NCBI GenBank assembly: GCA_030686995.1 | Contig: CM060709.1 | Location: 130,681,873 to 130,745,872 of the forward strand | DNA: 64,000 nt | Source of the DNA: Artemisia argyi | Lineage: Eukaryota > Streptophyta > Magnoliopsida > Asterales > Asteraceae | Direction: 5' to 3' | Shown here: piece after piece, positions 56,904 to 64,000 of the stretch | How the letters are laid out: each line of letters opens with the position of its first letter | How positions within the stretch are numbered: the first letter of the stretch is position 1 | Translations under genes and position numbers: made by a program | The notes under the pieces: generated by a model | What the model saw: only the letters and a program-made list of their open reading frames with translations | Told to the model about the DNA's origin: nothing | Databases searched by the model: none

Positions 56904-57211
56904 TTTTAGCCTCGCTATTTTATTAAGATAACGTCACACAAGTGAAATGGACTAGATATGTAGCTAGTAGTAACTTCAGGGACTATTAGTGGTCATTAGG
57001 CAAACTTATTATGTAATGAGCCTATAAATACCCCTCATGACTCTCCATGAGGGGTGTGGGAAATTGTGTATCTTTTACTTTCATCTTAATATTATCCATT
57101 TTCTTCACCCTCTCTCTACTTTCTCTCTCTAGAACCAAACATGGATTTCATCTATAATCACCAACCTCGACCTCCCGAACCACATGAATCATGCATATTT
57201 TCGGTCCTACA
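56904..57211 (+). repeat. 3' LTR of element E
   Basis: Nearly identical to the 5' LTR; the differences seen are GGACCAG/GGACTAG and CTAAAACC/CTAGAACC. Confidence 0.92.
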
Positions 57212-57216
57212 GTAAT

Positions 57217-57940
57217 TATATCCTGTTTAAAGTGGGTTACAATGGGTCATTTTTGTAGTATTGGTTGAAAGTGCTCATATGTGTGCTACGGGTTGAATGG
57301 GTCTTTTTTCTGCCAATGGTTGAAAATGGTAAGTTTTCTAGCATCGGTTATAACATGATATGCATCAAGAATGAGTTATAACGGGCCATCTTTAATAATT
57401 TACTGTCAAAGTAAATAGCCTAATTGCACAATGTTATCAATGAATGATGAACCGGGTATTGGGTTACAACAGGTAATTTTCCACTATAATATGAAACCGG
57501 TCATTTATGTGGTATGAGTTGAAACATGTAAAGGCATTTCCGGAAATAGTTGAGCTGATGCAGTTACTTTTTTTTTTTTGAGAAAGAACGACTTATAGAT
57601 GTTTTATATTTCACTGATGCAGTAACTTATTTTATAAAGACACAATGCCTATTAAAACATAAAAGTACTATTTAATTAATAATATACGTATTGGTATAAA
57701 TGAATTTAGAAGGTTATAGGTATCATAAATAGTGGCCTGTTAACGGAAGGCAACACAAAGTAGTGCATGTTAACACTCAACAGGTTAATTTTTCAAGCAA
57801 CTGCAAGGGTTGAAAGTGGTTATTTTTCTAGCAAGACTTATAGCAGGTCTTATCCTGCTTACAATCAATTCTTTGTAGATGCTAAGAACTATGTAAGTGT
57901 TGTTTTGTTATGAATCAAATCACCCTATACATTATGAGAG
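57217..57940. other. No gene seen; degenerate GGGTTGAAA/GGTCATTTTT repeats
   Basis: Short words such as GGGTTGAATGGGTC, GGTTGAAAATGG and GGGTTACAACAGG recur through 57230-57850. This kind of sequence is common in plant introns. It probably is intron of the RPA1-like remnant that element E entered. Confidence 0.4.
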
Positions 57941-57948
57941 TGTGTACC

Positions 57949-58048
57949 GTCATTTAGCAGAGCATCTTGAGAGGTTTCTTTTTCCCCAGTTTACCGTTTC
58001 CACCATAGTTGTCTAATTTAGGAGACTTGATTACTTGGCCAATGACAT
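57949..58048 (-). pseudogene. RPA1-like exon remnant (second OB-fold region)
   Basis: The minus frame reads DVIGQVIKSPKLDNYG followed by a Lys-rich stretch and then a stop (TGC TAA). In plant RPA1-like proteins (replication protein A 70 kDa subunit, single-stranded DNA binding) the words DV(I/V)G.V open an OB-fold after a PF..IL segment, which here is the next exon at 58132-58221. The splice phase between the two does not restore the frame and an in-frame stop is present, so this is a pseudogene. Confidence 0.5.
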
Positions 58049-58131
58049 CTAGTAAAAAAAATTATCAGGTCAAGCATATCTATAAAAAATGTAACTCATC
58101 ATCGAATAGAAGTTGAAAGTTTAAAATTTAC

Positions 58132-58221
58132 CAAATTGGCCGAGAATCCATTTTTATATTTCAAAATTTCTTTGAAGGGCTTGAAGTCAAAACCATGAAC
58201 GGATCCTTTGAAATCAACACA
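58132..58221 (-). pseudogene. RPA1-like exon remnant (linker before second OB-fold)
   Basis: The minus frame VDFKGSVHGFDFKPFKEIL continues to GFSANL and a GT donor (GTAAAT). GF.F.PF..IL is a recognisable segment between OB-folds in plant RPA1-like proteins. An AG acceptor precedes it (TTAGTCAG). Confidence 0.5.
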
Positions 58222-58543
58222 CTGACTAACTTGGGTATTTTTTTTTACTAACTTGGGTCTTGCTAGCAAGTTTAGTCTTTAAGGGTTATCCGCAATTCAA
58301 TAGTTAGGTTGGATTTGACCCAATCTGTACATCCGCAACACACACATCACCTTCATTTAATTGTTGCTTGAACACACGACCAAAGCCATCCTAACCAAAG
58401 CTTGCATTTTGGCGCCCTAACACGATTACAAATACACGTACTGAGAAAACATTAACGATTAATGAAAGAAAGTGTTTTTATATAAAAAATGATATAAACT
58501 CAGAAAAGAAATTGATATTGAAATGAAATTATTTATGTGATAC

Positions 58544-58611
58544 CTTCTCGTCCATTATGATGAGTTCCATGTTGACTACCTTGGGTTTATGGTGCAACGG
58601 TTGCATAAGTC
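58544..58611 (-). pseudogene. RPA1-like exon remnant (first OB-fold start)
   Basis: The minus frame LMQPLHHKPKVVNMELIIMD ends EK before a GTATC donor. This matches the W..PL..KP..V.S.ELILMDE(K)G opening of plant RPA1-like OB-folds (memory). It is the clearest of the set. The remaining first-domain exons are not found. Confidence 0.55.
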
Positions 58612-59155
58612 CTGATGATAGGAACACGTAAGATAATGTTATCTCTTACAACAGTGAGGTCCAAGATGAAAAACCAAATAGCCATTTGCTTATTGATAAG
58701 AAGGAAGATGAGCCTTAATAGAGATGTGATATGTATACATTAAGTTTTATGAACATGGTTTTATAGACTTTATCAAAGTCACGACTGATATAATCTATTC
58801 TTAAAATTCATTGTAAATTGTCAATCAAGAAAATAATTTTCCTAAAATAAGAGTAATATCCATATATAAATCTTTGACAGTATTTTCATTGTGACAACCA
58901 ATTACAACACTTATATATATCTCAAACAATACAATCAATTAAAAAAAATCGCTGTCTATACAATCAAGCCAAAACGTTACACAATCCCCAAAATTATTTA
59001 AAAAAATAATAAAAATAATAAAATTAAAAAAAATGATTAAACAGCTCTTCAAAACACACAACTGAATTGAAATAAAACACAGCCAAATATATTTCAAGTG
59101 TCGCAACTATATAATTTTGTTTTCTATGTTGGCTGAATCAAATACATTAACATAC

Positions 59156-59282
59156 CTCACAATCCTTTGCTCCATTCACCATAACAAACTTTTTCTTTGG
59201 ATTTCGATCCGGCATTTTCCTTATAAGAACTTTAGCATTGTCTGTAATTGTAGGCCATGGCTCCATTTCAAAATATAGTTTT
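59156..59282 (-). pseudogene. Exon-like segment with splice signals, unrecognised
   Basis: The minus frame KLYFEMEPWPTITDNAKVLI continues with RKMPDRNPKKKFVMVNGAKD and a GTATG donor after GAG, and an AG acceptor precedes it. It is open throughout and basic. It may be an upstream exon of the RPA1-like remnant or of another gene. I do not recognise it. Confidence 0.35.
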
Positions 59283-59289
59283 CTTGTAA

Positions 59290-62027
59290 TATCAAACTAG
59301 TGTAAAATTCAGAAGTAGCAAATTAACACATCAAACTAAACAGAGGAAGATAAATTAAAACTTACAAATGTTTAGATGCGGTCATTGAATTAAACCTGCA
59401 TAATCAAAAAAGAAAATTATCATGCTAAGAAATCACTGTCATAATCATGCTGAATTGTTAGAATCTCTCCGAGAGGGAACAAACATAACTACCAACCTAA
59501 TGAATACAAATTCACATATAAACAACATCTTAACCATTGATGTCACAAAAAAATCCACAAATAAAAATCAAAATCACAGTATCCTAATTACGTATACAAA
59601 ACTTAACTGTTAAACTCTGTAACTCTTTTTCTCCAATTTTCAGTACGAAGTTACTGGCTCTAAGAAGGCAGGCACATAACGTCTAAATCACAAGAAACTA
59701 ATTACTAACGTAACGAATACCTCCCACATTTACCTTTTTCTTAAACATTCTATCAAATATCTTTTGTGCAACCTACAAATAAAATGGTTTGTAGACATCA
59801 TAAAAAGTGAATCAAGAGTTTCATAATCTACAAAAAAGAAGCCATCAAATAAAATATGAAATTGAGAACAGTGATTAGAGAGATAAGAAACTTACCATTG
59901 AAATTAAACTACACTTTGTGATGGACCTTTAAACTCATAGATAATTAAAACGATTTCAAGTGTAACCTGCAAGAAGTCACGAAAATTATAAACAAAACCA
60001 AAACCATATAGTAAATCAAAGTGTAACAACAATATATTAGATTGCAATTACACGACCTTGGATCACTAAAAACCCCTCATTACACAAAATCAATTTTTTA
60101 CTGGGGTTTTGCCACAACAAAACAAATAACAGACAAATTATATCCAAGTAATTCATCCATGTGATTTCCCCCAAAAAAATCCATAGTTGCACTGAAAGCC
60201 AAAGCCGCTAGACATGGAGTACAACAAAGTTTGCTTCTGCGACAAGCTACTCAGTCTTTGATTTATGACATGTTCCACATCCGAACATAGCAACTACAAA
60301 GTGTTTTTTATAATTTATATAGAAGGACTATATACATTTTTTCCGAAAAATATTAAGAACAAATTTAAGTTATCGGATATATAATAGCAGTCCTGTTATT
60401 ATTATAACAGGGTACTACGGCATCTTTTTCCTAATAAAATAAAATCCCTAGTGGGGATTTTTTCATTTCAAAATAATCAAATCATACTTTTTTAAGTAAT
60501 ATTTTTTACAATTTGATTTTTTTAAAAAAAATTTGATATTAAAAAAACCTAAAATCTTTCTATATTTGTCAAATAATTGTTAAAAAAATCGTTTTTATGC
60601 TTAAACATTAAAATTCGGCAAAATACACATGGACTTCAGTGTTGTTTTTAGATATTTGAGGCCTAAAGTGTAAATGTTTTATCAAACCCGGAGTTTCACA
60701 CTTAAGTATCCATTATCACAATTACCAGGGGAAAAACACATCCCTCTACAATCCCAAACCTCTCTGCTCGATCTCACACAGCATTGTCGATCACATGTTA
60801 GGGTTTCGAAGGTGTTCATTATCATATTTATTCATTGTGTAAGTAAATCAATTTTAACTTTTGATTTTGAAAGATTGATGGGATTCGATTGGCTTATCTG
60901 ATATAGAAACTATACATATGGTTCGAATTTAAATCTCTTTGATTATAATTTAGAACAATTAATTAAACCAGGATGACCTTCGTCAATTATTTTTATAGAT
61001 TATTATTAGGCAGATAGAATTTAGAAGAAACCCTATTTCAATTCTTGCTTAAATTTATCTTGATTGTGTTAATTCGACATGGGTTTGTTTTGAATTGCGA
61101 TTAGTCATATGTGTTATTGATTTTGTTTGTTTAATTGTTGAACTGAAGTGTTTATTATGTTGTGTAGTATATATACACACCAGTTGTTTGTTTTTGTGCC
61201 TCGATGCTTAATTTTTGTTATTTTAGTGTGGAAGACTTTGCACATTAGCTCATATTCTAACGATAACCCGGATTAGTTTTTTAGTTATGTGGTGGTTTTG
61301 TAAGCTTTCAATATAGATATTCCTTTTTCTTAGTTTCGGATTGTTTTACTTATTAAATCTTTTCCTATGTTCCTTTTTCTCCGAATACAATAGCTTCAAT
61401 TAACAGGTCATCCACACAATAATACCCGTCGTCGTCAAATGTGCTTCTCTGATGTTAGAATAAAGTTGTTTGTTTAGGTCACTCAGTTACCACTTCACCG
61501 AAATAGACGATGTATTACATAAAAGATTGTGTGGGCATAGGTTATTCATTTCTAAAAAGAGCCAAATCAATTATTTGTGACCATGTTTATACGAATTGAT
61601 TTTTTGAATAAAATTAAATGAAGGTTTATATATGTACATGAATATTATCAATATGTCAACCCGATGAGAACATTCACAAAAAGTCGAATGGTGGTATATA
61701 AGAAAATATTGTTCAGTATTTGTTAGTGACAAGATGGTTCATTTGATTAAGTAATAATACCGCTCACGCCTTCATATACCCAGTCATAAGTTTTGTCGTT
61801 GGTGTGATGTAAGTGTCACATCTTAATAGATATGCTTTAGTTCACGACCCGCGTTTATGCTAGAGTTGTTTAAGTTTATTAAATTTACTGGTAGATTATG
61901 TTAAACTTTTGTCTTTTTAATGTATAATATGCGCCTTTGTTTCTGGATAATGGACATATAAAGCCTTTTTGTTTCTTAAAAAGATGCGGTCACAAGGTTT
62001 TAAACTGACCAATGCACTTTTGTGCAG
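59290..62027. other. No gene seen
   Basis: AT-rich sequence. 60330-60395 resembles the repeats at 23340-23770. CCTGTTAT-TATT-ATAACAGG at about 60393-60412 is a perfect 8-bp stem. 60720-60830 reads like a transcribed leader (CTCTACAATCCCAAACCTCTCTGC..TTAGGGTTTCGAAG) followed by GTAAG, and could be a captured untranslated exon. No supported coding sequence. Confidence 0.4.
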
Positions 62028-62180
62028 GTGTTTTTATTTCAGAAAGTTGCTTTCTACAAGTGTAACATTAATGGAAAACCATCTGTGGTTACACGTGTTA
62101 TGGATACTATGAGTCTATGGCTGTCAATTTTAGACCAACTTGTGCAGAAGCAACTACTATTGTTAATGTCTTTTGAGACG
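62028..62180 (+). pseudogene. Pyruvate kinase exon remnant
   Basis: After a TGTGCAG acceptor, the frame reads [20 protein letters not shown], then VTRVMDTM. In a shifted frame it continues [15 protein letters not shown], a stop, and DG before GTTAG. Plant cytosolic pyruvate kinase has FLFQK..YKCN..GKP.VVTRV.DSM..N.RPTRAEATDVANAVLDG at this place (memory). A frameshift after DTM and a TGA show it is dead. Pyruvate kinase makes pyruvate and ATP from phosphoenolpyruvate. Only this exon, plus perhaps GATGCAATTATGC at the start of the next, is present. Confidence 0.8.
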
Positions 62181-62260
62181 GTTAGTTAATCATTCCAACT
62201 GTAGTGTTTTTAATTTGTCATAAGAAGTCAATATGATAACAAATCATCACAATACTGTAG

Positions 62261-62327
62261 GGAGGGATGCAATTATGCCCCTACAATACAGTTTTGGTTG
62301 ACCATGGCGATCCGTCAATAAATGCCG
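62261..62327 (+). pseudogene. Homogentisate 1,2-dioxygenase exon remnant 1 (joined to pyruvate kinase-like sequence)
   Basis: The frame reads LCPYNTVLVDHGDPSINA then a GTGAG donor. This matches plant homogentisate dioxygenase (FCPYNTVLVDHGDPSIN). Its first bases, GGAGGGATGCAATTATGC, instead resemble the start of the next pyruvate kinase exon (GATGCAATTATGC coding DAIM). The join shares about TTATGC. Confidence 0.78.
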
Positions 62328-62435
62328 GTGAGTGGAATCTATTGATGTTATATTTTAGAAACCTTAATAAAATAGGAGATGATTTTTGCTCATTAGACCC
62401 ATCTCAGTTTATATATTTTTGCAATTTTATTGCAG

Positions 62436-62590
62436 TTTTGACCGCACCAACCGATAAACCTTGCGTCGCATTGCTTGATTTTGTCATATTCCCTCCATAA
62501 TGGTTGGTTGCTGAACATACCTTTAGACCTCCGCACTATCACCGCAATTGCATGAGTGAATTTATGGGTTTTATTCATGGAGGATATGAG
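62436..62590 (+). pseudogene. Homogentisate 1,2-dioxygenase exon remnant 2
   Basis: Splicing from 62327 gives INAVLTAPTDKPCVALLDFV in frame, then IFPP, a TAA (62498-62500) where the enzyme has Arg, and [20 protein letters not shown], ending GGYE before [23 protein letters not shown] is a hallmark segment of this iron enzyme of tyrosine breakdown, including iron-region His residues. The nonsense codon makes it non-functional. Confidence 0.88.
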
Positions 62591-62729
62591 GTACTGTTCC
62601 ATTACTCATTACTATATATTCCCTATTACATGCGACTTAGATATAAAAGATAACCTGTATTGACCTATTCATAAGCAAATGGGTCATAATTGCCACCTGT
62701 ATAAAGAACTAAAGAAATGACACTTACAG

Positions 62730-62813
62730 GCAATAGCTTATGGGTGTCTCTCTGGTGGTGCAAGACTTCACATTTGCATGACTCCTCATGGTTTTGACAC
62801 AAAAACCTATGAG
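62730..62813 (+). pseudogene. Homogentisate 1,2-dioxygenase exon remnant 3
   Basis: After TTACAG the frame reads AIAYGCLSGGARLHICMTPH, then GFDTKTYE and a GTAAGC donor. This corresponds to [28 protein letters not shown] of the enzyme (memory) with many changes. Splice sites are still good. The next exons are not found downstream. Confidence 0.8.
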
Positions 62814-63843
62814 GTAAGCTCCCAACACCTTAATGGTTTATTGCATAAATTGGTTGATAAAGGATAGTTTCAATGCACAGTTTTTGATGAGATATTGTGA
62901 TTATAATTTAATTATAAGACCAAAAGTAGAGTACAGAGTGTTTAGAAAATAATAAAATAATGCTACATAAAAAACTTAAAGCAAAAAATAATTACTTAAA
63001 CCACTTAGAGTTCAGAGAAGGGACAGATAGGAAAATGACTTGGATAATCTGATGATATATGTTATATGACCTTGAGAGCGGAATATTTTTGTTCACATAA
63101 AAATGACCATTTGAAACCTTACTACTTCCTATTGCCGAAGAAGGGCCGACACATCTAGGTAAAATAGCTAATTGTTGTAATATAGTTTCATACTTCTGTT
63201 AGTGATATGGCAAAATAAAATCTTAACTCATGGTGTCACAATCATATCACACTTTTCCAATTTTCCCAACTTGACAACAGAGGATAACAACTTAAAGGAG
63301 AGAATCATTCCATCCATTATTATTGTTGTATATTAGTTTCTACCATAACTCATAATACTCACAGCAATAAGTAAAGCTTAGTGTTGACTGTTATATATTG
63401 TATGTTGCATTTTGTAGCTTCACCAGGTAAGAGAGGAGGGATGTTATAATCATGTAACTTTGTAAATAATTAGTATTTTCCAAACGATTAATATCCTATT
63501 ATCACATGTTAAATCAGCAGAAGCATTGGAACACTCCTGCACGGTGATTAGTTTGTGCTTTAAACTCTATAGTTGGACTCTGTTGGAGTTCAAATTTCTA
63601 ACTTAAAAGTAACCTTCTTTGTTGTTGCATTATCATATTATAAAAATATGTATATACTTGTCTAAGACGTAGCTTATACAGTTTATTTCATATTAGCTAG
63701 CTTATGTGTTGGTCAGTAATATATTCGTATTTGTTAACGCTGATGAAACTATAAAAGGCTCTATGATTTTTTTTTTATTTTATTTATTTATTTGTTGTTG
63801 TTGCTGTTAGTGTTGTTGTTAATATTAATTTGTGAATGTTAGC
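62814..63843. other. No gene seen
   Basis: AT-rich, likely intronic or intergenic. There is a T-rich/TTGTTG-rich stretch at about 63770-63825. Confidence 0.4.
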
Positions 63844-63928
63844 ATGGAAGAAGAAAAGGAGAACACTCGTGTGCTTTTAGCGCTTCCCCTTGCAATAGAT
63901 TTCAATGAAAAGTATCTGAAATTCAACG
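63844..63928 (+). CDS. Possible first coding exon of an unrecognised gene (runs off the window)
   Basis: ATG followed by EEEKENTRVLLALPLAIDFN, then EKYLKFN and a strong donor GTAAGT. It is open, with unbiased codon use, 85 bp. An AG at 63841-63842 means it could be an internal exon instead. No family recognised. It may be a third captured fragment or a real gene starting at the edge. Confidence 0.3.
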
Positions 63929-64000
63929 GTAAGTGATGCCACTACACTTACCTATCGTCATTAACAAATTAAATCAAATAATTTTAGGTAAAAACCTAAA

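Larger units (their letters stand above)
53877..57211 (+). mobile_element. Element E: young 3.3 kb non-autonomous LTR retrotransposon, copia-like signals
   Basis: Two 308-bp direct LTRs (53877-54184 and 56904-57211) differ at about two positions. Target duplication is GTAAT at 53872-53876 and 57212-57216. TGGTATCGGAGC at 54187 is an initiator tRNA-Met-type primer site, and CTTGGAGGGAGAT before the 3' LTR is the polypurine tract. Each LTR has TATAAATACCCC (about 53996 and 57023). The termini as delimited are TTTTAG..CTACA rather than TG..CA. The orientation is plus, shown by the primer site and polypurine tract. No gag or pol. Confidence 0.9.

Noticed and set aside
60393..60412. Helitron 3' hairpin (CCTGTTAT-TATT-ATAACAGG)
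   Set aside because: The stem is perfect but not followed by CTRR at the right distance and is AT-rich; not enough to call a Helitron end.

Overview
The window looks like a repeat-rich, transposon-dominated stretch of a plant nuclear genome. Spliced gene remnants, plant LTR-retrotransposon proteins and tRNA-type primer sites all support this. The style of the retroelement proteins suggests the daisy family (Asteraceae); that is inference from remembered resemblance, not a search. No intact host gene is visible.

Layout. (1) 1-3674: LTR-like sequence of a minus-strand retroelement, cut by the window edge and inserted in a LINE. (2) The same LINE (pieces at 3675-3861 and 22799-22902) is split again by a minus-strand Ty3/gypsy element, G1 (3862-22793, target duplication ATAAG). 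G1 keeps gag, a protease fragment and an extra upstream ORF, but has lost the rest of pol. Its 5' LTR is interrupted by element A (10896-22113, plus, duplication GTGTT). A is a non-autonomous element primed by a tRNA-Asp-like site with one 745-codon gag/protease-like ORF. A is in turn interrupted by a solo LTR (15270-18748, plus, duplication TATAA). (3) About 22903-26598: non-coding, repeat-rich sequence that probably includes the 3' tail of the next element. (4) 26599-51689: minus-strand Ty1/copia element D with gag, a very long coiled-coil region, protease, integrase and RT-RNase H, all broken. Its gag is split by element C (33886-49542, plus, duplication AGATT). C has 3.1-3.6 kb LTRs and a purely repetitive, non-coding interior. 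Element B (38362-44937, minus, duplication TCTAT) sits inside C. (5) 51690-64000: gene-fragment territory. It holds an RPA1-like pseudogene on the minus strand, a very young 3.3 kb non-autonomous element E (53877-57211, duplication GTAAT), and plus-strand remnants of pyruvate kinase and homogentisate 1,2-dioxygenase that appear to be fused.

How the parts relate. A and B belong to one family: same LTRs, leader and 3' region, but unrelated ORFs at the same place. The solo LTR and element C belong to a second family. Each family is found inserted in the other. Neither encodes polymerase, so both would need proteins from other elements. The most unusual signals are the ORF exchange between A and B, a second tRNA-Asp complementarity in their LTRs, promoter-proximal TGACG palindrome arrays, a 5S-rRNA-like segment inside the solo LTR, repeated stem-loop/polypurine modules, a short-motif array in the copia leader, and a 1 kb near-perfect palindrome in one LTR of C.
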